From Blastomyces gilchristii SLH14081 (Eukaryota; Ascomycota; Eurotiomycetes; Onygenales; Ajellomycetaceae), in the NCBI RefSeq assembly GCF_000003855.2, contig NW_003101679.1, positions 1,171,093 to 1,235,092 on the forward strand: a DNA stretch of 64,000 nucleotides. The letters run 5' to 3'. The position numbers were made by a program, and so were the translations under genes. The notes below the pieces were generated by a model that searched no databases, was not told the origin of the DNA, and saw only the letters and a list, made by a program, of their open reading frames with translations. Every line of letters starts with the position of its first letter. Within the stretch, counting starts at the first letter, position 1. Shown in pieces: positions 53,107 to 64,000 of the stretch.

Positions 53107-56100
53107 GATTATGAAGTTCTTTACAAGCAATGAAAATCACTGAAATAATATGTTAACTACATCTTCACATATTATTACATGTACCTAGATGTTTTTTATT
53201 GATTAATTGAACTCATAATTAATCTAAGATCTAGAGAAATATCTGACTTAATAAAAGAATATATATCTTCAAGATAAAGAAATGAGAAAATATCAGAGTA
53301 GTAAATACAAGATCACAGATCACTGTTAATATTAATAATAAATCAGAAGACAGCTCTTAAGATGTTTAAGCTGAATGAAATCATTATAGAGAAACAGTCT
53401 GATGAGTTTAATAAATATAAAGACTTAGTTAAAGATATCAGTGAGATATTAAATAATACAGAGAACTTAAATAACTGAAATAATAATAGCTCAGTGAGTG
53501 AGAAGACTTATATAAGACTAGAAAGTACAAGACTTCAGTATGAGATTGAGTGAATAAAGATTAGTAGAAGTGACTCTGTAGATAATGAGATAAAAGCAGA
53601 TCTGATAGAATATCTTCAATAGAAAGAGAAAATATCTATTATAATAAAAGTTCTTAAAGAATTCAGAAGCTAAGTAAGACTTATTAAAAGACTAATAATT
53701 CTCACTAAATTTATTAATTACTTAATATAGAGAGAGAAAATTCTTTTAACTGTAGAGTAGTCTGAAACTGATAATATTCTTAAAGATAATAATCTTGATA
53801 AGAATATTACTATAAATATACAACATTTCTGAAAAGAATACAATCTTTGATTATATAATTATATATAATCTACAATTACTCTGCAGACTAAGACTTATTT
53901 TACTATATTTAAAAAGTTTAAATTATCAGCTTATACTCTATAAACTATTATAGAGAATAACTTTTCTGAGAGATCTACTATATATAAAACTTATTTATTT
54001 AAAGAGCTTATTAAAATAATCTTTAAAAGCAAAGAATCTGACAGAGCTTTTATTAAATAATTAATTATTATCAGAACTGATTATATCTGTCTGAAATATA
54101 AAATTAAAGATGTCATATTTTTCAATAGATTACTAATAGAAGTTAATAGAGATTGAACATTCTTTATAAAGAATAGAATAAATCAGATTGATAAGAACAA
54201 TTCAAGATCTTTAGAAGAAGACTTTATAAAGTTATATTATAACATACTTCTATAACTTTCTACTGTGAAAAATAGTAGTACTGAATCTATGAAAAATCCT
54301 GTGAATAACACTCAAGACAAGAATAAGAAAGACAAGAATAAAGATAATGACAAGAATAAGAACACTGAATTCAAACCTGAATATAGAGATAATGATGCAA
54401 GAACCTGCTATCATTGTTAAAAGATTGATTATATTCAGACTGACTGTTGAAAGAAATACTCTGAGAAACATTCTTTGAATTTGAATTTCAACATCAATAG
54501 AAATAAGAATAAAGACAAGAATGCAGAGAATACAGATGCTGCTTCTGTTCACAATATTATAAAGTAAGTATTTTATATTAAAGAAAAGATCTATATAAGT
54601 AACTAGACAGAAAAAGATATCTGAATTCTAGACTCTGAATCAGACACTTATATCACATCTCACAGAGATCTTGTTATGACAAAATCTCAGAAGATAAAAG
54701 TGATGTTAAAAATGACAGATGAAATAATGATTCTTGCTGCAGCTATAGAAGATACAAAGATTTCAGTGAAAGAGATAAATATACTATTAAATAATATCTG
54801 CTATATTCTGAAGTTAGAAGTGAATCTTATGAGTATAAGTAAGCTTATACATCAGAGTTATATTTATAAGCAGTTAATATATAAGAATAATTATACTATG
54901 TTAATTATATCTCTTGACTGTATATTCTCATTTACAGCAAGATTAAATGAGAATGATATCTATGAGATGAAAAGACTGATTATATACAGAGACTTGATTC
55001 AGTTTACTATACTTAATAGTGATTTTGAACCTGTGAATATATTACAGGTGAAAGATGATACAATATTAACACTATCTGAAAGAAATAATATAAAGATTAT
55101 AGAACTTACAATAATACAATGATATTAAAAGCTAGAACATCTAAATCTCACAGATATTACAAAAATAATAATAGATTTATATTTAGAAATGAGAATTATT
55201 GATCAATGAGCTTTATCATTCTACAAAGTCTGTGTTCAGATAAAAATAATATATTCAATCTTCATATCTATGACATAAGCTGTTAAGTCAGTAATGAGAT
55301 TCTTCATCAATCTGATAGAGAATGAAAAAACACTTTTCAACAGAAATAACACTCTCACTAGAGAGAGTGCAAGCTACTGATTGAGTATAATGAATAATAC
55401 AATCTGTTATAGATGAGTAATTCTTATAATAAGAAAGAAAGAATCTACTGTAAGATTAATAAACTTTATTATGAGTATTAAAATAACTATATAATATTAA
55501 GTTGAAACTCTATACTAGAATGATGAAGAAGAGTTCAAAAGTCAAGAACTTAAGATCTACTATCAGAGTAAAGAAATAATATATGAAATAACTACATCTG
55601 ACACATCATAATTAAATGACTCAGTAGAACATGTAAATTAAATAGTTGCAGAAAAGATATAAAGTCTACTATTTAATAGTGAATTAGAAAGAGATCTTTG
55701 AGATGAAGTAATATAAGTCACAATCATGATAATCAATACATTCTCAATATCAATAAAGATATTTGAATGTAAGAAAGAAATATTACTTATATCTTTTGAA
55801 GTATGAAATAAGGTACAATCTTCTGTTCATTGAATATAGAGATGAGAGTGCAAGATCTATAAGAAGGATTTGAAAGTGTTGAATAAGCTCACAGATAGAA
55901 CTGATAGTAAGAAATAATAACTAGTTGAATATCAAGAATTACATTAATATTGTGTGTGAGATTCTGTTGTATATTGTCTTAAGATTACATGAGATGTCAT
56001 ATTTGATGAAGCTCTTAACATGAGTGCAAATACACCTGTGAATATGATAAGAGAATTCAATGAATTGTTTAATAAATTAAACATTCTGAATGACAGAGAG

Positions 56101-57890
56101 AAATGACAGCACTGCTTACTACAATATCTAGTGAAGAAAAAGTCAGATATTTTAAAGATGATTGTCAATGAGAACTTAGAGAATGTAATTGATTCAATCT
56201 ATCTTCTAGATAATAAGACACAGCTTGTTATGAATGAAGAGTCTGAAGACTCTGTTAATAAGAATGATTCTGTTCTAAGTATTCTGACAGACTGATTAAC
56301 TACACTGATAAAAGCTAAAAGAAGCTCAGACTGAGACTATTAACATAAGACAATGAAAAAGAAGATTAAGATATTTGAATAGAAGAAGATATATATTATC
56401 ATTGAGAAGACTCTGAAAATGAATATTCTTACAGATAAATAAGTATATGATTGAAAATTCAATAATAAGAAAGAAATCATTCATTTTAGAGCTCACTGAG
56501 TGATTAGAGAATTCTTGCAATAGCAGAGTATTTATTATATGAGATTGTATACTGCAGTGATATCAGAGTCTATATCACACAGTCTATTCACTATATTAAC
56601 TGTCAAAGAATGAAAGATCAAATTAATTAACTATATATTCACATTTTCGAATAACATATTATTACAGAATGAGATAATCTATATATAACTACTCACAGAT
56701 GTTAAGCACAGCAGAGAAGACTTGATAAGATTACTCTGTCAGAGTCTATATAAAATGAAGTAAGCTGTAAGAGTATAGTGTTTCCTCATAACAGAGCATC
56801 TGACTACATTGAGATTTAAGATATCATCTTATAACAGTAGATTTCTATATCACTCTATTCACAAGATTTATCTGATATTGCATGTTAATGATTATCAGAT
56901 GACAGAATCTCAAGAACAGTAATTAGACTGAGTATTGAAGAAGATTGTAAAGAGATTTAAGACAAAGAATGTTAAAGAGATTAAGTTATATCTTGAAATG
57001 AAGATTAAATGTCAGAGGAATAATGATCTAGCAGTTACATAGAGCTGTTATATTAAGAAGATTCTTGAAGATTTCAGCATGAATAAGATAAATTCAGCTG
57101 ACACTCTGATAGCAGTCAGCATACAACTGAAATTGTCACCTGATAAGAGAAGAGAATTGAATGATAACTTTACAGCTATGAGATATTATCAAGAATTGAA
57201 ATCATTACAATATTTAATCTTAAGCAGTCAGTCAGATCTGATGTTCATGATTAACTATCTCTTGTATTTTAACTTATATCTGTATAAGACATGTTGAGCA
57301 GTGTTGAAGCATGTTCTATGTTATGTCAAGAAGATGAAAAACCATGACATATTATACAGAAAGAAGATCAGTGATATAAGTCTGAGTTCTGTAATATACT
57401 ACAATTCAGACTGAGCAGGAGCAGATTCTTAATATAAATTGATTACTGACTATATTATATTGATTAATGAGTCACTGATTTCATAGCAGTCATAGAGACA
57501 GACATCTATTACTAAATTAATTACAGAAGCTGAATATATTACAGTTAGTAAGATAGCTTATAAGATAATCTGATTAAATAATATGTTATATAACATCAGG
57601 TTGATGAATGATGAAAAAGTGAAAATATACTCATATCTATGAGTTGATAATAAGAGAGCAATTGATCTAGCAAAGAAAGAATTCTTAACATGAAAATCAC
57701 ATTATATCAAGATTAGATATCATATTCTCTATGATTTAATTGAAAAAGAGGAAATCATGATAGAACATGTTAGTTCTACAGTAAACATAGCTGATGATCT
57801 TATTAAGTCACTGACAAAGCCTGCATTTGAAGATTTTATCAAAAGAATTAGCATTCAGAAAATTGAGAAGAAGAAATAATTGAATAATAA
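53107..57890 (+). pseudogene. Copia 2 gag-pol, broken
   Basis: The polyprotein is interrupted by stops throughout; the longest open part is the 148-residue pre-integrase segment at 54676-55122. RT motifs lie at about 56540-56900, and RNase H (SITKLITEAEY type) at about 57505-57560. Trp codons commonly read TGA and Gln codons TAA or TAG. Confidence 0.82.
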
Positions 57891-58081
57891 TGATAATACA
57901 GCAGATCAATGAATTTTACATATATTTCTTGATTTTTACAGTTATTGCTGTACAGATGTCTTTTCTAATAAGAAAATCAGAGTCTGATTGATATAATTAA
58001 TTATTATTGTATTTTTGAAAGATTTGAGAATTAGAAAGGCCCCGGGTGGCGGCTTATAGACCACAGTGTAGCAAGAGAAGA

Positions 58082-58181
58082 TGTTGATGATTACTATATC
58101 TACTCTAGTCACATATCATCTCAATCTATTTAGTGTAACTCGCGTAGTTAGATTACAACACAACAATGTTATTCTTCAAGA
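58082..58181 (+). repeat. Copia 2 3' LTR
   Basis: 100 bp. CACGTG has become CACATA but TAACTCGCGTAGTTA is intact. Confidence 0.88.
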
Positions 58182-58186
58182 TAAAA

Positions 58187-58854
58187 TCAGATCATGTAAG
58201 TGATAATATCTTACAAAGTGTCTGACAAGAAACAGTTTCTGATTATTAATAATACAGAAAGAATTTACTCAGTATTCTGAGTATAAAAGAGAATTTCAAC
58301 TCAACTTCATAAATTTATTATTTCTATATTATTTTAGAATCTTAGAATAATAATATTCTTATAATATATCTGATTTTTATATTCATATCTCAAGTTCTTA
58401 GAATAGAAGTATCATCTCAAAGTTAACTAGTGTATTTTTAAACACAGGAATTTTAATTCAATTTCTTATATAAAAAAAAGCTCTTAGAAATTCTGAGATT
58501 AAAAAATATAATCATTTTCAAGAGTATATATCTATCTTAAATATAGATTTTTTTAAAATATTAAAGAAATATTTCTATTCTTCTTCTCTTTAGCTATAAG
58601 CTAAGGTGATTTTCAAATCTCAAAGATATATAAATATATAGTAATAGAAAGTCAAAGTTAAAGAATCTGAAAAATTCTTATAAATCTCAGAAATCTTTAT
58701 TAAAGATGAAATCATTTCTTCTCAGACTCTCTGATAAGAATTGCTCTGAGTACATGACTTGTATTAAAAGTAGATTAATATTATACTGAATTAGTTAATA
58801 ATACTGTAATCTGTTTAAACTGAGTCAGAGATCTGAGCTCACTGAGATAATACA
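58187..58854 (+). repeat. Gypsy 5' LTR, right fragment
   Basis: It aligns with R1 from 23396 to 24019 and ends TACA where R1 ends TGCA. It carries about 38 extra bases near 58220-58260 absent from R1 and lacks CGGG near the end. It is more heavily mutated than R1. Confidence 0.8.
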
Positions 58855-61800
58855 AGAACATAATATAGTAATAAGTCACGTAATCTAGTGGGATCACTAA
58901 TTACAATGACTGTAACAGTTAACACTCTCTCTCAAGATAATAAGAATTATATACAAAAACACTCAAATCATCAAGATAGTCTGTTAAAATCAAATACAAA
59001 TGTAAAATTAAACATTCTCAACTTTTACATCTGTAAGATCTAGTAAAATCATGAATTATATAAATGTCATAGTATTTAGAGATTTAGTAAGTTTATTTAC
59101 TATTATCTAAGCAGTGAGAATATATTCTAAATCAATGACTCTCTGATTCAACTGTTAATATAAAAAATGAAAATGTATGTTAATATACTTACTTCAGACT
59201 GTAATAACTGTCATTTTTATAAGATCTATGACATTTTTATTATCAGTGAGAATCTGTATCAGAGATGTAGTAATAAGATCAAGCTTAATTATAAGATTCT
59301 GAATTCATGTTACTTCACAGACTGTCTTATTAAGAGCTATATATTCAGTCTTATTAAAACTTAGAGATATGTAAGATTACTTCACTGAATACTATGAAAT
59401 CAGATTATCTGTAAGCTTAAAGATATAGCTAAATATCATGTCTCTGACCGCGTCAAGGCCCTGCTACGGTTTTACATAACTTATTACTTTCATGTGAATA
59501 ATTCTATTCATTCTGCAGACTGTTCAAACCAGTTTTCAATCACTCTATAACATTATTCAGATATATTATAGAAAGATCTAAGTAATAAATATAAGAACTC
59601 TGCTTCTATATAAGATTAGCAGATTACTCTTGCTTAGTAATAAAATACTACTGAGATATCACTCTGACTATTCTCACTTATAAAATGAGAGAAGAGTATT
59701 CACTCATTATCTATATAGAATAGTGTAAGAAATCCCACTTCTTACAAATTCTTTACCTCTATTTCTATCTCTCGCGTAATCAATAGAGTTAGCAGCTCTT
59801 GACTACACACTTCTCACAGATTCTTTACCTCTATTTCTATCTCTCATGTAATTAATAGAGTTAGCAGCTCTTGACTACATATAACTATATAAACTGAAGT
59901 TCATGAATACTACTTGTAACTCAGCTTGAATGCTATTATATATCTGATCTCTACATTTTATCTTTCTATTATGAATACTTCTAGTAGTTAACAGTACATA
60001 TTATGTCAAGCTGCAAACACCTGAATAATCACCTGTAAGTACTTATTCTTACATTTCAAGCTCAGTCAGTCAGTAATCACTTATTATAACTGAAAGAACT
60101 AGAAACTTATATACTTTAATCCCTGTGAATTCTACTGCAGATACTCAGAAGCAGTCACTCAAATTATGAATAATCTTTATAAAAGAAGTCTCAGAGAACT
60201 TATAAATCACTCACAGAACATTATTCTCTACATCTGTGATAGAGAAACTCTTTAAACTCATAAATAAATTACTCTCAGTGAAGAACATTCTTGAGCATCT
60301 TCTATAAGATTAAGCTATTTTTCTATAAGAAATACTTACTATCTATAAACACTCTTAAACTGAGTCTCTAGACATAATCTTCAGAGATACTTACAAACTG
60401 AAAAGAAACTATCTTAAGCTGTAATCACTTAAAATTACTTATTGAATTATAATCTATAAAAGCTTTTATAAGTTTGTATTTAAAATTAACTTACAAGCTC
60501 AGCTGTGTAATATGAAAGATGAAGAAGCTGTCATCTATATGATACCAGATCTCTACTCCACTGAAGTCAAGAACTGACTGAATTATTTAGAGAATAATTA
60601 TGAGAGATTTCACTGATCTGTTCTCAAGACCTATCTAGAGAATAAGTTGAGAAACTTTACAAACTGAATAGAGAACATCTGAGCTATGATTATTAATATT
60701 AGAAAAAGAGACAAGAAATCTGATGAAGACTACTTACAGTACTTTATAAAATTATAATATGAATTAAAGTCTGTGAAAACAGAGCTCTGAAACAAGATCT
60801 GAATAATGATATTTATAAAGAGACTGAATAAAGATATACAGAATAAGCTCATTGAATAAGACTCTAAGTTCTTAACTCTGAAGAAACTGATAACTCTCAT
60901 TCACTGCTTATGAATCACTGTGAGAGTCACAGATCTGTGAAGAGTGAATTATCAACTAATCTCACAAGAGTTAGAATAACAGAGAACAGATTTATCAGAG
61001 AAAGATAATAAGATATAGAGAGATTTATATCTGACTACTAAGTAGAGAGAGAGAGCTTTATAAGCTTCTGTGAATAGAGTATATAACAGAGAGATTAAGA
61101 AAAAGAGACTCTACTTCATCTATTTTAAATCAGAACATCTTTATACAAACTGTCTAAATAAATTAAAATAGAAATTTGAGAAGTCACAGACAGAGTCAGT
61201 AACAGTCTACTTAAGAGTCTTGAAGCTGATATCTGAATCTGTTGCTTCTCTGATAAAAATACTTGTTTATAAGAAGAGATCACACTGCAGTACTACTACT
61301 CTGCAAGTATGAAAAGTATTGATAAACTCAGAATCTCAGATCACTGTAGTGTTTCTAAAGCTTACAGAGTAAATAAGCTGAATAATGAAAACTGAGAACT
61401 TGCTCTTATAATAAGCAGAGTATGAGAACTTAGATCTAAGAGCTGAGAAACTTATAAGAGTTATCTTTGAGTTGTAAGATCTCTTCAGAATCTGAAGAAA
61501 ATTTACAGAAACTATAATTATTACAGATATTACAGATAATATGTACTTGAAACTTGTATAACTTTAAAGATACAATTCATATATAGCTATCTATAAGTCA
61601 GGTTTATACTTCTGATCAGTGTTAACAGACTTACTCACAGAGATAGAATCAGTTGATACTGTAGAGTTGATTAGAGAAGATAAGCTCATTTATATAATAA
61701 CTTTACAAATGTCTGAAAACTTCACAGTTATAAAAACTGAGCTTTAGATATCAGAGAAATACTGAGATCTCACAGAGATATTCAGCTTAACAAAGACAGC

Positions 61801-61900
61801 TGAGCTTTCTTCTCACTATGAGAAGAATCTGATAATAAATTTAATAGAAGAATAGAAACTCTTCTGAGAATCAATCTATAAGCTCTTTTATTATAAGACA
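58855..61900 (+). pseudogene. Gypsy internal region: leader and gag/protease, broken
   Basis: No long ORF survives. Two CpG-bearing patches, GACCGCGTCAAGGCCCTG near 59447 and CTCTCGCGTAATC near 59770, stand out in otherwise CpG-free sequence. Gag-like coding is suggested from about 59965 on by a Trp/Gln-to-stop pattern, but domains are not clearly visible. A 72-bp tandem duplication lies at 59749-59880. Confidence 0.55.
59749..59880 (+). repeat. 72-bp tandem duplication in the gypsy leader
   Basis: TTCTTTACCTCTATTTCTAT starts at 59749 and again at 59821. The units share the whole segment through TTGACTACA, differing mainly by CGCG versus CATG and one C/T change. Confidence 0.9.
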
Positions 61901-61966
61901 GAGGTCTTACAAATCTATATAAAGAAGAATCTGAAGAATAACTTTATCTGATCTTTACAGATCTCT

Positions 61967-62884
61967 GTGAGAGTCTCTGTGATATTTATGAAGAAGAAGA
62001 ATGAAGATCTCAGATTATATATAAACTACTGTGATCTGAACTTCAAGATAATAATGAGTTACTACTCTCTATCTTTGATTGAGAATGTGATTAACTGTCT
62101 TATAAGAGCTGTTATATTCACACAACTGAATGTAATCAATATATATACATAGCTATAAATACAGTCTGAGAATAAATAAAAGACTGTCTTTAGAACTGTA
62201 CTGAAATTGTTTGAATATTTAATAATATCTTTTAATCTGACTAATGTCTCTGCAGTATTTCAGTCTTTTATTAATAAAATACTTTATATATATCTGAATG
62301 TCTTTATAGTAATATATCTGAATAATGTGATGATGTACTTTATAAAGAAGAAAGAATATACTGAGCATGTACAAAGTGTGTTGAAGGTCTTAGATAAGAC
62401 AGAACTGTATATTAAGCTTATAAAGTACAACTTTAGTATCTATTGAATTAATTTTCTAGAATATGTAATCACTGCAGATGATATTCAGATGAAATCTTCA
62501 TAGATTGAGACTATTCTATTATAATCAGAGCTAACTAGTATTCATGAGATTCAGATCTTTCTGAGCTTTGTGAATTTCTATAAATGATTTATCTTTGTAT
62601 TTATAAGAATCTTCTTGACTCTTACAGACATGCTGAAGAGTGAAAATAAGAAGAAGTTATTCTATGAACAGAGAATGAAAAGATTATTAAGAAGAGAGAG
62701 CTGTGAGAACTTTCTTATCTCAGAAGCTTACAGAGTCTTTACAAGATTGAAACAGATATTCACAGATACAGTAATACTGTTTCACTTTAATTTCTTACTC
62801 TTAATCAGATTGAAGACAGATATCTTCTTCTTTACAATTTCAGAAATAGTCTCATAACTACAGTTAAATGAGCAAGAATATCCA
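61967..62884 (+). pseudogene. Gypsy reverse transcriptase and RNase H start, broken
   Basis: 61967-62152 reads DLRLYINYCDLN and YSLSLIENVINCL, the first RT motifs. 62207-62446 reads FEYLIISFNLTNVSAVFQSF and then IYLNNVMMYF where active gypsy RTs have Y-L-D-D, so both catalytic Asp are Asn. RNase H begins at about 62760 (ILFHFNFLLLIRLKTD) and is cut at LNEQEYPT by LINE C. Confidence 0.85.
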
Positions 62885-64000
62885 ACTGCTCCACCACGAA
62901 CTCGCTCGATTTTTTGAATAAGAACCCGCCGATAGATCCATCGAAAAGCCCTCGATCATACGAGCATTTTGACCCCATCGCCGACCGCATACCCCGTGTG
63001 GTGGTGGAGTTATCCAGCCAAATGTGAACCAGACGTTGTTCGAAACTCCTGTGTGGGATTATCCCCCGTTCTCCCCTACCACACCACAACCCCGGGCCAA
63101 ATTGCCATACAAATTGTAAGGTGAAAAGACCTAGTCATATGCACCAATCTTCTCGATTTTGGAAGATCCCCGACCTGTGATTGTGGAGATATCTGAGGAG
63201 CAACATCCGCGAAAACCCTGTCCATCTTTGATGTTCCAAAACATCAACGCCAAGTCCCACCCTCATACCGCCCTTCCCAATCTGGCCCATCCCCGGCAGA
63301 AAAATACAAAAAGATACCTCAGCAATAATATCAAGCACATAATCAACAGACACTTCTGAAGTGCAATCTCTGTGAATACCCTGTCTGTCTTCAGTGTATC
63401 TAGACATAAATGCCAAGTCTCACCCTTGTACCGCCCCTCTCAATCTGGCCCATCCCTGGCAGAACAATACAAAAAGACACTCTGGCAACAGTACTTGATA
63501 CATAACCAGCAGACAACAAGTCAACAGAACAAGTTAACAGCATGTCAACAACTATAAATTTAGTATATCTCAAGATCTGACTGAGCCTTTGATCCCTGCA
63601 CAGTGAGATATATTAAATCTAGTTTTAATACCTCAATATTCAATAGATTCTGCAAGAGATTGAGAACAGTAACACTAGATTTCTATTGAATTTGAGAATT
63701 ATCTCTATATTGATATAATCATTGATAAAGTCTTCTATTTTGAGATATAAATAACCAGTTCCTCTACATCTCACTTTACAATATTTATATTATTATATAG
63801 AAACAGACTTATATTCTCTATAATATCAAGACTCTGAAGAGAGAAAGTCTTGATAGAGAGTATACAGTAGTGTATATTTTAGCAGTTTCTATCTCATTCT
63901 TCTACAGCAGTTAATATAATAAAAAAAAAAGATCTTAGAAATAGTTTTTTACTTCTCTTGAAAAAGTAAGATGTTTTTCTCTGGATTTTACACAATATTG
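62885..64000 (+). mobile_element. LINE C: 5' part of a third Tad1-like LINE
   Basis: It begins at about 62885 (CTGCTCCACCACGAAC, matching the LINE B 5' end) inside the gypsy RNase H. It repeats the LINE 5' UTR: CpG-bearing block to about 63600 with two 160-bp monomers, then AT-rich sequence parallel to LINE A 440-960. The rest runs off the window. ORFs drawn on this block are UTR artefacts. Confidence 0.92.

Larger units (their letters stand above)
53007..58181 (+). mobile_element. Copia 2: structurally full-length Ty1/copia element, RIP-degraded
   Basis: LTRs at 53007-53106 and 58082-58181 (100 bp each), with 5-bp duplication TAAAA (53002-53006 and 58182-58186). Total length is 5175 bp. Order is gag, protease (ILDSESDTYIT near 54630), integrase, RT, RNase H. 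The gag knuckle reads CYHC then a stop then KIDYIQTDC, so its His is Tyr and a Gln is a stop. It is the reference for placing copia 3 fragments and the deletions in copia 1. It is inserted 5 bp right of the copia 1 duplication. Confidence 0.92.
49967..62884 (+). mobile_element. Ty3/gypsy LTR retrotransposon, interrupted by copias 1 and 2, truncated by LINE C
   Basis: The 5' LTR starts at about 49967 (TGTATTG) and is split by two copia insertions. It continues at 58187 and ends TACA at 58854. The internal region follows in + orientation, with gag-like sequence at about 59900-61200 and pol at about 61200-62880. Sequence stops inside the RNase H region where LINE C begins. No 3' LTR is in the window. 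RIP damage is heavy. The left LTR boundary is inferred from TG...CA ends and the end of gene-like composition; no target duplication can be checked. Confidence 0.82.

Noticed and set aside
62832..63557. Coding ORFs at the start of LINE C (also 20651-20982 and 230-442)
   Set aside because: They fall in the LINE 5' UTR tandem monomers, differ in frame between copies and show no domains.

Overview
The window looks like chromosomal DNA of a filamentous ascomycete, most plausibly an Onygenales/Ajellomycetaceae fungus (Blastomyces-like). That is an inference from the short GT-AG introns with CTAAC-type branch sites, the fungal gene families, and an extreme two-compartment base composition. Gene-bearing, CpG-containing DNA occupies about 24.0-49.97 kb. 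It is flanked by very AT-rich, CpG-depleted transposon mosaics (about 0.44-23.9 kb and 50.2-62.9 kb) that carry the C-to-T / G-to-A scars of a RIP-like process.

Left mosaic. A Tad1-like LINE with RNase H (LINE A, +) occupies 1-7417 and its 5' tip lies off-window. It is followed by a short unmutated island and part of a Ty1/copia element (copia 3). Copia 3 is split at 9347 by a hAT DNA transposon (9348-22601) that has an 8-bp target-site duplication and 10-bp terminal inverted repeats. The hAT is itself split by a full-length LINE of the same family (LINE B, minus, 13724-21168, 15-bp duplication). Copia 3 resumes at 22610 and ends with its LTR at 23309, inside a gypsy-type LTR (R1, 23310-24019). 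A 375-bp tRNA-derived SINE with a perfect 13-bp duplication (24098-24472) sits at the border. Its 3' end matches the 3' end of the LINEs.

Gene island. In order: a secretable tyrosinase (-), a Zn2Cys6 regulator (+), an HRI/IfkB-like eIF2-alpha kinase (+), a quinone-oxidoreductase-like MDR protein (-), a PhnB-like glyoxalase-fold protein (-), a GH47 alpha-1,2-mannosidase (+), a degenerate unrecognised coding region (-), the FIG4 phosphoinositide phosphatase (+) with an apparent +1 frameshift near its C-terminus, and the TTI2 subunit of the TTT co-chaperone (-) with a GC-AG intron. The conserved genes are ordinary housekeeping neighbours and do not form an obvious biosynthetic cluster.

Right mosaic. 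A gypsy element of the R1 family (+) starts at about 49967. Its 5' LTR is interrupted by two copia elements inserted 5 bp apart: copia 1 (50104-52996, internally deleted) and copia 2 (53007-58181, structurally full length). The gypsy body runs to about 62884, where a third LINE (LINE C, +) is inserted in its RNase H region and runs off the window. R1 preserves the empty site of copias 1 and 2, and the right gypsy LTR preserves the empty site of copia 3, so the insertion history can be read directly. The most interesting signals are the LINE/SINE shared tail, CpG-bearing islands that stay unmutated inside otherwise RIP-destroyed elements, and an unrecognised second ORF inside the hAT element.
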